24,531 bases of DNA from Deltaproteobacteria bacterium (GTDB lineage Bacteria; Desulfobacterota; Desulfobacteria; Desulfobacterales; SURF-15), in contig JAHEHB010000022.1 in assembly GCA_024644775.1 (NCBI GenBank), forward strand, positions 1 through 24,531, read 5' to 3'. The translations under genes and the position numbers were made by a program. The notes beneath the pieces were generated by a model. The model saw only the letters and a list, made by a program, of their open reading frames with translations, ran no database searches and was not told the DNA's origin. Positions 6,139-14,595 of this stretch are shown one piece after another (position 1 is the first letter of the stretch; every line of letters begins with the position of its first letter).

Positions 6139-6319
6139 TAGTGCCCATCCAGAAATGGCTAATTTCCGCAATATCGGCGTTGGGCTCCGAATTTTAATCC
6201 TCAAAATACTCAATGTATGGATGCCTGTCCCGATTTTTTTTTATCGGGGTGGTTAATCCGCCGGAGGCGGACGCCCGCCTTGATCTTGCAGAAATTTTTT
6301 CATCCCTGGTCGGACACTA
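6139..6319 (+). mobile_element. MITE-like repeat, copy 1 (with extra hairpins)
   Basis: Begins TAGTGCCCATCC and ends GGACACTA, with TA at each end. It shares with the copies at 19246-19390 and 23531-23676 the inner blocks TTTTAATCCTCAAAATACT and CAATGTAT, then GCCTGT. After GCCTGT this copy has about 21 extra bases forming a hairpin (CCCGAT, T run, ATCGGGG), and it contains TCCGCCGGAGGCGGA (6257-6271). It lies between scpB and the IHF gene, its left end three bases from the IHF ribosome binding site. The flanking 6320-6471 holds a possible promoter and nothing else recognised. Confidence 0.7.
6257..6271. repeat. REP-like hairpin inside MITE copy 1
   Basis: TCCGCCGGAGGCGGA, a 6-base stem with a three-base loop. 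The surrounding TTAATCC and GGCGGAC match the hairpin inside the RAYT gene (1231-1245, minus strand), differing only in the loop. Confidence 0.5.
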
Positions 6320-6445
6320 TTTAGCGGATTTGTCGTTCCGGTTCAGTTTCGATTCAGGGAATTTGATCACCGTCCAAAATATTTTTCAAAGTTTATTGGA
6401 AGCCACGCTTTTTTCGAATGCGGCGAATCATGTAAAATAAGAATT

Positions 6446-6475
6446 TATATATTGAGATGTTGACCCCGAAGTCAA
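6446..6475 (-). promoter_or_regulatory. Possible promoter for the IHF-tRNA unit
   Basis: On the minus strand, TTGACT (6475-6470), overlapping the last codons of scpB, 18 bases, then TATATA (6451-6446). If used, the transcript would run through the whole of MITE copy 1 before reaching the IHF start at 6123. No terminator follows scpB, so readthrough from scpB is an alternative. Confidence 0.35.
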
Positions 6476-7071
6476 GTATTTTTTCCATCTAATTCTGCCT
6501 GATCCTCTTTCTCACTCTCTATAGGCGGAGAAAGCGTCGGTTGTTCGACGGGATTTCCAAACGCGTCGATTTCCTTCAGCGTCGGCAGAGCCTTGAGATC
6601 TTTTAAATCAAAAATTTCCAAAAACTCTTTTGTTGTGGCGTAAATTAACGGTCGACCGGGGATTTCTTTTCGTCCGAGTATTCGGATTAATTTCCGTTCA
6701 AGCAACATCCGAAGAATACCGCCGCAATCCACTCCCCGAATATGTTCGATGTCAACCCGAATAATGGGCTGTTTGTAGGCAATAATGGCCAGTGTCTCCA
6801 AGGCCGCCTTGCTGAACCGTTTGGGATTCGGTTGAATGAAACGTTTGATCCATTCTTTATGTTCGGGTCGCGTGCAGAATTGGAAACCACCGGCGACTTC
6901 CCTTAGATAAAATCCGCCTTTGTGGGTATCATATTTTTCGGTCAACCGTTTTAGGGCGGTTTTTATCTCCTTTGCATCCGTATCAGGGAATACGCGTTTG
7001 ATACGATCCACCGTCAGCGGGGTGTCCGCAACGAACAATAGGCTTTCAACGATGTCTGTAATATCTTCCAT
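6472..7071 (-). CDS. scpB: Segregation and condensation protein B
   Basis: 199 aa, normal length. ScpB is the winged-helix kite subunit that dimerises and binds ScpA in the SMC-ScpAB condensin complex on the nucleoid. Diagnostic stretches are MEDITDIVESLLFVADTPLTVDRI at the N terminus, GFYLREVAGGFQFCTRPEHKEWIKRF, the second winged helix RFSKAALETLAIIAYKQPIIRVDIEHIRGVDCGGILRMLLERKLIRILGRKEIPGRPLIYATTKEFLEIFDL, and an acidic tail. Its ATG overlaps the scpA stop by one base (TAATG), giving tight coupling. It is the last protein gene of the minus-strand operon before the gap that carries the repeat. Confidence 0.95.
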   Translation of the reverse strand: MEDITDIVESLLFVADTPLTVDRIKRVFPDTDAKEIKTALKRLTEKYDTHKGGFYLREVAGGFQFCTRPEHKEWIKRFIQPNPKRFSKAALETLAIIAYKQPIIRVDIEHIRGVDCGGILRMLLERKLIRILGRKEIPGRPLIYATTKEFLEIFDLKDLKALPTLKEIDAFGNPVEQPTLSPPIESEKEDQAELDGKNT

Positions 7072-7829
7072 TATAGATAGAAAATTCTAATGGTGCCGGT
7101 ATGGATGTGCTGAACGATTCGGATAAGGTAAAGCTTCACCATTTCTAAAATAGCGAGGAAGGTCACAATGATGTCACTTTTATCCGAATTCGGTGAAAAC
7201 AGCTCCGTAAATGTAACGGATCCCTTCTTTTCAAGAATATCAACTACTTCTGATATCCTATCTGTGACAGTAACTCTGTCGGTCGTAAAATCCACATGGC
7301 TGTCACCCGGCAAGGTATCCAATATTTTTCGGAATGCATCGATTAGTTCAAACAGTCCTACCCGAATGATTTGATCTTCAGGTCTCGCTGTGGAATCATC
7401 ATCAAAATCTTCATCCCGGATTTGCCGAATGAATGTCTCGCTGCCTAAAATATTTCTGTATGCAAGTTCCTCTGCAGCCGATTTCAACTGTAGATATTCC
7501 AAAAGCGGCCGTGTAATTTCCATTCGAGGATCTTCTTGATCTTCGTCTAACTCGGGTATCGGAAGCAGCATTCGTGATTTGATATGCGCTAAGGTGGCTG
7601 CCATCACCAGGAAATCGCCGGCAAGGTCGATATTCAGTGATTTCATCCATTCGAGATACTCGAGGTATTGCTGTGTGATAAGGGCGATGGGGATATCGTA
7701 GACATTCACCTCGTTTTTTTTAATGAGATAAATCAAAAGATCCATAGGACCTTCAAAGATATCCGCAAGCTTCACCTGGTATAATGCGGATAAAATCTGC
7801 TCGGACTCACTAAAATTTGAGTCAGTCAT
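7071..7829 (-). CDS. scpA: Segregation and condensation protein A (kleisin)
   Basis: 252 aa. Kleisin subunit that bridges the SMC heads. Diagnostic N terminus FEGPMDLLIYLIKKNEVNVYDIPIALITQQYLEYL, then DLAGDFLVMAATLAHIKSRMLLP, an acidic linker (DEDQEDPR), and the C-terminal winged helix KGSVTFTELFSPNSDKSDIIVTFLAILEMVKLYLIRIVQ. The start at 7829 (MTDSNFSESEQ) is chosen because AAGGG lies eight bases upstream and itself overlaps the trpS stop codon; an open frame extends about 67 codons further upstream but inside trpS. The gap to trpS is ten bases. Operon partner of scpB, as in most bacteria; linkage to trpS is seen in several deltaproteobacteria-like layouts. Confidence 0.95.
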   Translation of the reverse strand: MTDSNFSESEQILSALYQVKLADIFEGPMDLLIYLIKKNEVNVYDIPIALITQQYLEYLEWMKSLNIDLAGDFLVMAATLAHIKSRMLLPIPELDEDQEDPRMEITRPLLEYLQLKSAAEELAYRNILGSETFIRQIRDEDFDDDSTARPEDQIIRVGLFELIDAFRKILDTLPGDSHVDFTTDRVTVTDRISEVVDILEKKGSVTFTELFSPNSDKSDIIVTFLAILEMVKLYLIRIVQHIHTGTIRIFYL

Positions 7830-7839
7830 TGGGTTACCC

Positions 7840-8826
7840 TTACATATCGAGAGCGGCTCGTACCTGTTCCAGTGTTTGCTTTGCCACGGACCGGGCTTTA
7901 CTACAGCCATCCTCAACAATCTCATGAACCAACTCAGGTCGGTCTTCGTAAAATTTTCGTTTTTCCCTGATAGGCTCGAGTGCTTTGATAAGGTTTTTCG
8001 CCATGATTTTTTTGCATTCCACACAGCCAATCTGAGCCTTGCGGCAGTCTCTGCTAATTATGTCTGTGGTTTCATCATCTGTATATATCTTGTGAAATTC
8101 AAATACATTGCAAACATCCGGATTACCGGGATCGCTCCTTCGTGCCCGTTGAGGGTCTGTAATCATTTGAGACACTTTGCCGGCAATTTCATCAGGACTG
8201 TCCGATAGAAAAATAGCATTGTTATAGCTTTTGCTCATCTTCCGCCGGTCAATCCCTAGAATTTTTGGCGTTTTGGTTAAAATGGCTTCAGGCTCAGGAA
8301 ATACATTACCATAAAGATGGTTAAACCTTCTCGCGATTTCGCGGGTTATTTCAACATGGGGGACCTGATCGATTCCGACGGGTACGCCAAAGGCCTTGTA
8401 AATAATGATATCGGCGGCTTGAAGTACCGGATACCCCAAAAAGCCAAACGTGGAAAGATCCTTGTTGCTGAGCTGCGTAATCTGATCTTTGTAAGTGGGA
8501 TTTCTTTCAAGCCACGGCACCGGGGTGATCATCGATAAGATGAGAAACAGTTCCGCATGTTCCTTTATTCGGGATTGGACGAAGAGCGTGCTTTTTTCAG
8601 GGGACAACCCTGTGCTCAACCAATCAATCAACACTTGATTAATAAACTTCTCAATATTACTCGGATCTTCATAGTCACTGGTTAATGCATGCCAATCGGC
8701 GATGAAATAAAAACAGTCATAATCCTCCTGCATTTTAATCCAGTTATCGAGCGCACCAAAAAGGTTGCCAAGATGAAGCGGTCCTGTGGGTCGCATGCCG
8801 CTTACGATACGCTTCTTTTTAGACAT
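7840..8826 (-). CDS. trpS: Tryptophanyl-tRNA synthetase, probable [4Fe-4S] type
   Basis: 328 aa. Charges tRNA-Trp in the cytoplasm (class Ic synthetase). The HIGH-type motif is TGPLHLGN (residues 14-21), followed by FYFIADWHALTSDY and the GIDQVPHVEITREIARRFN substrate region; the KMSKS loop is KMSKS at about 196-200 (GIDRRKMSKSYNN). Cysteines at about 239, 261, 268 and 271 form C-x21-C-x6-C-x2-C, nearly the motif that binds a [4Fe-4S] cluster in Thermotoga maritima TrpRS. ATG 8826 has AAGGAGG five bases upstream; the frame is open further up but unsupported. It lies between the nucleotidyltransferase fusion and scpA. No T-box or trp leader is seen. Confidence 0.95.
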   Translation of the reverse strand: MSKKKRIVSGMRPTGPLHLGNLFGALDNWIKMQEDYDCFYFIADWHALTSDYEDPSNIEKFINQVLIDWLSTGLSPEKSTLFVQSRIKEHAELFLILSMITPVPWLERNPTYKDQITQLSNKDLSTFGFLGYPVLQAADIIIYKAFGVPVGIDQVPHVEITREIARRFNHLYGNVFPEPEAILTKTPKILGIDRRKMSKSYNNAIFLSDSPDEIAGKVSQMITDPQRARRSDPGNPDVCNVFEFHKIYTDDETTDIISRDCRKAQIGCVECKKIMAKNLIKALEPIREKRKFYEDRPELVHEIVEDGCSKARSVAKQTLEQVRAALDM

Positions 8827-8879
8827 GGTTTCCTCCTTAACGTGACGGTGTACCAACCTCGCGCGCGTTGGGAGCGCTA

Positions 8880-11534
8880 TCACGGAAATTGTTTTTTTAT
8901 AAACGCCAACTCGTCACGTTTTGATTTCAACTCCCCGTTTAATCGCGCATCAAGAACGGCCTGAAGAATTTGTCGATAAATCGGTCCGGGCGGAATCCCC
9001 ATTTTAACCAAGTCTTTTCCGCCCACGGATGTTTCGACGTATCTGAGATTTGTAAAATAATGTGAAATGGACCGTTTCACCTTCTCAGACTTTGTTTTGG
9101 CCATCATGTACAATATGAGTTCGGTTCGAAACTCAGAGAGCCGCTTATAGAGAACATTGTTTTTCACCGGAACCTTTCGTTCCAACCAAAAAAGATTTCG
9201 TTCTGCTGCAAATCTTTCTTTGCAGAAAATAACCCGATGGCGTGGGGCCAACTCAAGTCGTCGGCAGATTTCCTCTGAAACCTGTTTATCAGCGTGTCCG
9301 GTTAGAGCCAGAAAATAAACGGCCCACTTCATATAAAATTCTTCCAGAAAAAGCAAATCGAACCAAGACACCACTTTTTTTACGGAATTAAATAACGCCA
9401 CGAGGTCATTTTCGAGTGTTATTGTCGGATGAATCACTTTCAACAGCCCATAGTCATTCAGACGAACGATGGCTGCACTGGGGTTTTCTTCATCAAGAAT
9501 CTGACGCAGCTCACTAAATACTCGCCGACCGCCGAGTTGTTTGAAAAAATCCATTTTCACCGCGTTTTCGATAAGTCCTGACGTTAATTTTCCGATGGTG
9601 AAGCCAAATCTTTGTTCAAAGCGAATGGCCCGAAACACCCGGGTGGGATCTTCCACAAAACTCAGGTTGTGCAGCACACGAATCACCTTTGCTTTTAGAT
9701 CTTTCTGCGCGCCAAAAAAGTCGATCAGCAAGCCAAACCGATTCGCATTCAACTGGATGGCAAGGGTGTTAATGATAAAATCCCTCCGGAATAGATCCAG
9801 TTTTATGGAACTCATTTCAACGGTGGGAAGCGCTGCCGGAAATTTGTAATACTCCATTCGTGCGGATGCTACGTCGATTTTAAAACCATCCGGGAAAATA
9901 ATCACCGCAGTGCCAAATTTCGCATAGGAATGGATCCGTGCGCCAGCCAAATTTGCGTATTTTTTCGCAAAGGCGATGCCGTCTCCTTCGATAACGATAT
10001 CGATGTCTTCATTGGCCCTGTAAAGAAACAAATCTCTGACAAATCCGCCCACCACGTAAGTACCGCATCCGATTTTGTCTGCCACTTCCCCGATTTGACG
10101 GAACATGTCCAAAATGCGAGTTGAAAGTCGCTCCTTGAGGAATTTTAAGACGTTACGGGTTCTGGCGTGGACGATTTCGTTTAACGGATCCGGAAGTGTG
10201 TTTCTTGCAAGTTGAGATTGTCCCACGAGCACGTTTAAAAGATCTGTCCGTGTAACGACACCTAAAACAGCCCCCTTGTTCATGACGGGCAGGATGCGTT
10301 GTTTGGTGTCAATAATTTGTTTTTGTATTTCCCGTATATCCGCATCGGGTTCTACGATCCCCAGCTCCGAGGTCATATACTCCCGGACCGGGACATGATC
10401 CAACTTGTGAAAGAGGGCTTTTTCGATTACTTGACGGGAGATAAACCCCACAAGCGTATCCTTTTGTCCCTTTTTGTCGGTTACCAACAGTGCATTAATA
10501 TTGTAACGAGTGAGCAGACTGCTCGCTTCCTTGCAGGAAACATCCGCTTGGACCATAATCGGCGGCGAGGACATCAGATCCTTTGCCCGTCGCTGGGAGC
10601 GAACGAATCGATTCAGGATTTCCAACAGACGGTGTTCTATCTGAACAAGGGTTTTACCTTTTACGGTTGCTGCGGCCGCAAAGGGGTGCCCCCCACCCCC
10701 AAGCGGTGTTAAGATAGCGCCCACATCCACTTCCGCAACTTTACTTCGTGCAATGATATATACTTTGTTAACCATCCTTGCGAGTGCAAAAATGGCATCC
10801 AGATCTTCCATTCGCATCATTTTATGCACGAGAAACGCAAAATCCGGTACATACCTATCAGAAGATACACTGGTGACGATCAATTCCACACCGTTTATAT
10901 TATAAGGGGTTGAGGCCTGGATCATTTCGTTTAAAAGCCCAATCTGCGCAGGATTCATCTCCCGGTCGATGAGGTTTGATACGGTATTCAAGTTCGCCCC
11001 TCTCGAAAGAAGTGTTGCCGCTGCTAAGAAATCCTTTTCTGTGGTGGAAGGAAACGAAAAGGAACCGGTATCTTCATATATGCCCAGACAAAGAATCGTT
11101 GCCTCATCCGGGGTTATGTGAATACCTTTTTTGTCGATAATCTCAGTTAGAAGCGAAACCGTTGCCCCGGCAGTTTCAATGATTTCATGGTTGCCTTTGA
11201 TATCATTCGGCATATTGGGATGGTGATCGTAGATATGAATCTCCACATCGGATCGATCGACAACCGAGGCGAGTTTGCCGATTCGATTGGGTTGTCTGGT
11301 ATCCACCAGAACCAGTCGTTTGATATTTGAAAGGTTGATGTCCTTAATGTCTGCCATGTTAAACAGATAAGCCATCGATTTTATGAAAAAATTTCTCAGG
11401 TTCTTTTCTTGGGAGCCTGGAAAAATAACAAGGGAGCCCGGATAAAGCTTTTGGGCAGCCAGCATCGAGGCCAGCGCATCAAAATCCGCATTGGTATGGG
11501 TGGTAATAACCGTAAGATGATTCTTGTTCGACAT
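8880..11534 (-). CDS. DHH-CBS-CBS-tRNA nucleotidyltransferase fusion, probably A-adding
   Basis: 884 aa, far longer than an ordinary CCA-adding enzyme (about 400). Order: DHH phosphoesterase domain (THTNADFDALASM near 13-24; VDTRQ; YDHHP at about 102-106; GIYEDTGSF), DHHA1 domain (LGGGGHPFAAAATVKG), two CBS domains (about 315-372 and 379-435), then a class II nucleotidyltransferase: VVGGFVRDLF (about 491), NEDIDIVIEGD with the DxD metal ligands (about 510), RRDFIINTLAI (about 580) and EDPTRVFRAIRFEQRF. Proteins with this layout act as A-adding tRNA nucleotidyltransferases in lineages with split CC- and A-adding enzymes, for example Aquifex; this role is inferred. ATG 11534 (MSNKNHLTVITTHTN) fits homologues better than GTG 11588. 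First gene of the trpS-scpAB run. Confidence 0.9.
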   Translation of the reverse strand: MSNKNHLTVITTHTNADFDALASMLAAQKLYPGSLVIFPGSQEKNLRNFFIKSMAYLFNMADIKDINLSNIKRLVLVDTRQPNRIGKLASVVDRSDVEIHIYDHHPNMPNDIKGNHEIIETAGATVSLLTEIIDKKGIHITPDEATILCLGIYEDTGSFSFPSTTEKDFLAAATLLSRGANLNTVSNLIDREMNPAQIGLLNEMIQASTPYNINGVELIVTSVSSDRYVPDFAFLVHKMMRMEDLDAIFALARMVNKVYIIARSKVAEVDVGAILTPLGGGGHPFAAAATVKGKTLVQIEHRLLEILNRFVRSQRRAKDLMSSPPIMVQADVSCKEASSLLTRYNINALLVTDKKGQKDTLVGFISRQVIEKALFHKLDHVPVREYMTSELGIVEPDADIREIQKQIIDTKQRILPVMNKGAVLGVVTRTDLLNVLVGQSQLARNTLPDPLNEIVHARTRNVLKFLKERLSTRILDMFRQIGEVADKIGCGTYVVGGFVRDLFLYRANEDIDIVIEGDGIAFAKKYANLAGARIHSYAKFGTAVIIFPDGFKIDVASARMEYYKFPAALPTVEMSSIKLDLFRRDFIINTLAIQLNANRFGLLIDFFGAQKDLKAKVIRVLHNLSFVEDPTRVFRAIRFEQRFGFTIGKLTSGLIENAVKMDFFKQLGGRRVFSELRQILDEENPSAAIVRLNDYGLLKVIHPTITLENDLVALFNSVKKVVSWFDLLFLEEFYMKWAVYFLALTGHADKQVSEEICRRLELAPRHRVIFCKERFAAERNLFWLERKVPVKNNVLYKRLSEFRTELILYMMAKTKSEKVKRSISHYFTNLRYVETSVGGKDLVKMGIPPGPIYRQILQAVLDARLNGELKSKRDELAFIKKQFP

Positions 11535-11765
11535 GGTTACAAATGCCCCTGGTTCGCTCAAAAACCGAGATGCAAAATTTTTTTTCACTATACCATCTTA
11601 AAATGAATAAGTCTTGTAGAATCAGGCTGTTTTTCACTATCACCATCCTTTCCCATCGGCAAATCAGATCATCCGACTGAAGATCCTGGGAAATTCTCCG
11701 ATTATAACAAATAGAGCTGAGGTAAACTCGAAATTCAGATGCTTATTGACCGAGGGGGATTGACC
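11535..11765. other. Divergent intergenic region
   Basis: About 230 bases between the two divergent gene blocks. It must hold the promoters of both operons, but I find no confident -35/-10 pair on either strand; TATAAC at about 11703-11708 (plus) and TATAGT near 11595 (minus) are the only -10-like elements. No repeat is recognised. Confidence 0.5.
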
Positions 11766-12965
11766 ATGCAGGTATTTGTTTGGGAAGGAAAAAACAGAAA
11801 AAACGAAATCCAGAAAGGAGAATTTGAAGCACCGGATGAGCGGGCCGTGCGGACCCATTTAAAAAGGATTCGGATCAACCCGACTAAGGTTAAGAAGAAG
11901 CCCAAAGAAATTAACCTTTTTGCGCCAAAGGTGACTGAAAAAGATGTTATTCTGTTTGCCAGACAGTTCTCTACTATGATTGATGCTGGCCTACCGATCA
12001 TCCAGTGCCTTGATATTCTTTATACGCAACAGGAAAACAAAACTTTTAGAAATATGTTAAAAGAAATCAAAGAATCCGTTGAAGGTGGTGCAACACTTGC
12101 CGAGTCTTTAAAAAAATATCCAAAATGCTTCAACGATCTCTTTGTGAACATGATTGCCGCCGGTGAAGCGGGGGGTATTCTGGACACGATTCTACGCCGA
12201 TTGGCGAGCTATATGGAAAAGGCCGCTAAGCTCAAGGCTCGGGTCAAAGGTGCGATGACCTACCCGATTATCACACTGGCCATTGCCGTGATTGTATTAG
12301 GGGTCATTCTTGTCTTTGTAATTCCCGTGTTTCAAAAGATGTTTTCCGACTTTGGTGGAGAGCTGCCCTTGCCGACACAGATCGTCGTTAATCTTAGCAA
12401 CTTTGTTAAAACCAAGATCCTGTATATCATCGGTGCCTTGATAATTATTGGTATTGCGGTTAAACGGTTTCATAGAACCGAAAAAGGGCGAGCGTTTCTG
12501 GATCGGCTGGTTTTAAGGTTGCCGGTGTTTGGAATGTTGCTGAGAAAGGTTGCGGTTGCAAAATTTACACGCACCATGGGGACCATGCTGGCCAGCGGGG
12601 TTGCCATATTGGATGCACTTGAAATTGTCGCAAAAACAGCGGGAAACAAGACCATCGAAAAATCCATATACGATGTGCGTACCGGTATTGCAGAGGGGCG
12701 AACCATGGCGGACCCCCTGTCTGAAAGCGGCGTGTTTCCTTCCATGGTATGTCAGATGATATCCGTGGGCGAGTCCACCGGTGCATTGGATGACATGCTG
12801 ACAAAGATTGCGGATTTCTATGATGAAGAAGTGGATCAGGCAGTCGAAAATCTCACGTCGATGATAGAGCCTTTTATGCTCGTGTTTTTGGGTGCAACGA
12901 TCGGCGGGCTTGTCATATCGATGTACCTTCCGATATTCAAAATGGCCGGCATGGTGTCAAATTAA
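11766..12965 (+). CDS. pilC: Type IV pilus inner-membrane platform protein PilC (GspF family)
   Basis: 399 aa. Polytopic platform protein of the type IV pilus that couples the assembly ATPases to pilin insertion. N-terminal MQVFVWEGKNRKNEIQKGEFEAPDERAV, then two GspF cytoplasmic domains: FARQFSTMIDAGLPIIQCLDIL with FVNMIAAGEAGGILDTIL, and FTRTMGTMLASGVAILDALEIVAKTAGN with MICVGESTGALDDML-like MISVGESTGALDDML. Three membrane segments are visible: ITLAIAVIVLGVILVFVIPVF, ILYIIGALIIIGIAV and MLVFLGATIGGLVISMYLPIF. ATG 11766 has GAGGGGG seven bases upstream; the nine codons before it lack support. It is followed eight bases later by a PilS-like kinase. No pilB or pilT is in the window. Confidence 0.94.
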   Translation: MQVFVWEGKNRKNEIQKGEFEAPDERAVRTHLKRIRINPTKVKKKPKEINLFAPKVTEKDVILFARQFSTMIDAGLPIIQCLDILYTQQENKTFRNMLKEIKESVEGGATLAESLKKYPKCFNDLFVNMIAAGEAGGILDTILRRLASYMEKAAKLKARVKGAMTYPIITLAIAVIVLGVILVFVIPVFQKMFSDFGGELPLPTQIVVNLSNFVKTKILYIIGALIIIGIAVKRFHRTEKGRAFLDRLVLRLPVFGMLLRKVAVAKFTRTMGTMLASGVAILDALEIVAKTAGNKTIEKSIYDVRTGIAEGRTMADPLSESGVFPSMVCQMISVGESTGALDDMLTKIADFYDEEVDQAVENLTSMIEPFMLVFLGATIGGLVISMYLPIFKMAGMVSN

Positions 12966-12973
12966 AGGAAAGA

Positions 12974-14314
12974 TTGAATCCGTCACCCCAATCAGTTATC
13001 CAATCCATGGGTATGCGTCGGAAACAACCTAAAAACGAGTTGATCCAACGACTTCGATGGGTCATGTTTTTTCGGGTTGTCTTCACCACCTTACTTCTGG
13101 GTACCACCATTATCTATCAAGTCCGAAAAAGCCACACTTTTTTAACCGACCAGCTTTTGTTTTTATACGGATTGACGATTACGGTTTTAATTCTGTCATT
13201 CATCTATACCCTTATTCTTCCTAAAATTAAACACGAGCTGTTTTTCATCTACTTCCAAATCGTCGTCGACACCTTTGCCGTGAGCCTGATCATTTTCATG
13301 ACAGGCGGTTATTCGAGTATGTTTCCATTTCTCTACCTGGTTGTGATCATCTATACCAGCATGTTTCTCTTTCGACGCGGGAGTATGATCATGGCGGCTT
13401 TATGCAGCATCCAGTATGGTATCATGATCGATCTTCAGTTCTACGGCATCCTCCATCCATTTGCTGTGGAAGCAAATACCGCCATCGCAAATTACATTTG
13501 GAGTCAAGCACTTTTCAAACTAACCATCATCATGTTCGCCTGTTTTGCTGTCGCATTTTTAAGCAGTCTGTTATCGGAACAAGAACGCCGCACAAAAAGA
13601 GATCTTCTTGCCATGGAAGATCATGTAAAACGTGTTGAGAAAATGGCAGCCATCGGAGAAATGGCTGCAGGCCTCGCTCATGAAATCAAAAATCCCCTTG
13701 CGTCGCTTTCGGGTTCCATCCAGATGTTGCGAGAGGATATCCCCCGGGATACCGATCATGACAGACTCATGCAGATTGTGTTGCGGGAAGCAGATCGGTT
13801 GAGCGCTTTAGTTAATAATTTTCTGTTTTTCGCCAAACCTCCGGCTGGTAAAACAAAGCCCATAGAACTGGCTGGAGCGCTGGGGGAAACAATGGAGCTG
13901 TTTGAAAATGATAGAACCAGTCGGGGACGCATTGCCTTGGACAAGGAATTTCTCCCCAATGTTTGGGTTGAGATGGATGTTATCCATTTGAGGCAAATAT
14001 TGTGGAACCTTCTTTTAAACGCCGCCGAAGCGATCGATGGGGAGGGGGGTATCGATATAAAGATGATTCCTTTAAAAAACAGAAATATCGGCATCCAGAT
14101 CCGCGATGATGGATGCGGGATCCCCAACGACACCATTCAGTCAATTTTCGATCCTTTTTATACAACAAAGCCCAACGGAACCGGTCTAGGGCTTTCCATC
14201 GTTCATCGAATACTTGATTCTTACAATAGCTGGCTTGAGGTTGACAGTGCACTCGATAAAGGCACCACCGTTACGGTAACACTGAAGCAGATGAATCCGC
14301 CAGCTTCATCTTGA
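12974..14314 (+). CDS. PilS-like membrane sensor histidine kinase
   Basis: 446 aa with six predicted membrane helices in the first ~200 residues (for example VMFFRVVFTTLLLGTTIIY, FIYFQIVVDTFAVSLIIFM, LTIIMFACFAVAFLSSLL), as in PilS of the type IV pilus two-component system. No PAS domain is apparent. After the sixth helix a coiled linker leads to HisKA with GLAHEIKNPLASLSGS (phosphorylated His about 236) and an HATPase_c domain: WNLLLNAAEAI (N box), DDGCGIP (G1), FDPFYTTKPNGTGLGLSIV (F and G2). The start is TTG 12974, supported by AAAGGA four bases upstream; ATG 13007 and 13013 have no ribosome binding site. Probably cotranscribed with pilC. No response regulator follows, which is unusual for a pilS gene. 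Confidence 0.88.
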   Translation: MNPSPQSVIQSMGMRRKQPKNELIQRLRWVMFFRVVFTTLLLGTTIIYQVRKSHTFLTDQLLFLYGLTITVLILSFIYTLILPKIKHELFFIYFQIVVDTFAVSLIIFMTGGYSSMFPFLYLVVIIYTSMFLFRRGSMIMAALCSIQYGIMIDLQFYGILHPFAVEANTAIANYIWSQALFKLTIIMFACFAVAFLSSLLSEQERRTKRDLLAMEDHVKRVEKMAAIGEMAAGLAHEIKNPLASLSGSIQMLREDIPRDTDHDRLMQIVLREADRLSALVNNFLFFAKPPAGKTKPIELAGALGETMELFENDRTSRGRIALDKEFLPNVWVEMDVIHLRQILWNLLLNAAEAIDGEGGIDIKMIPLKNRNIGIQIRDDGCGIPNDTIQSIFDPFYTTKPNGTGLGLSIVHRILDSYNSWLEVDSALDKGTTVTVTLKQMNPPASS

Positions 14315-14410
14315 CAGCCACCTACCAATAAGATAATTAAAACCATTTAAACAAACATCAGCAATTAAATCCATTGCACGGGTATCATGGAAGTATTTAC
14401 CGTCAGATAT

Positions 14411-14591
14411 GGGAATTGAGGGATTGAGGAATTAAGGGATTAGGGGATTAAGATAATCTGGATTCGGATTGATAGTTGCGCACCTTAATTTGTACTTATG
14501 ACTGTACGTAAATGACATAGACGAAAGATCATGAGCGTCATTCATTTCACAATCCCTAAATCCTTGAATCCCTCAATCCCTAAATTTAATT
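14411..14591. repeat. Inverted GGGATT-type repeat upstream of lolC
   Basis: The left arm (about 14411-14452) is a run of units like GGGATTGAGG, AATTAAGGGATTAGGGGATT; the right arm (about 14551-14591) is its imperfect inverted counterpart (AATCCCTAAATCC, CCTCAATCCCTAAATT). The arms enclose about 100 unique bases. The whole is MITE-like and unrelated to the TA-ended family elsewhere in the window. It ends five bases before the lolC ATG. The rest of the 14315-14595 gap shows nothing I recognise. Confidence 0.75.
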
Positions 14592-14595
14592 TTTT

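Noticed and set aside
6213..6440. Open frame of about 75 codons on the plus strand between the IHF gene and scpB
   Set aside because: It runs through MITE copy 1 and its hairpins, has no ribosome binding site and no recognisable domain.
8827..8879. T-box or trp attenuator in front of trpS
   Set aside because: The gap to the upstream gene is about 53 bases and shows no T-box sequence or tryptophan-rich leader peptide.
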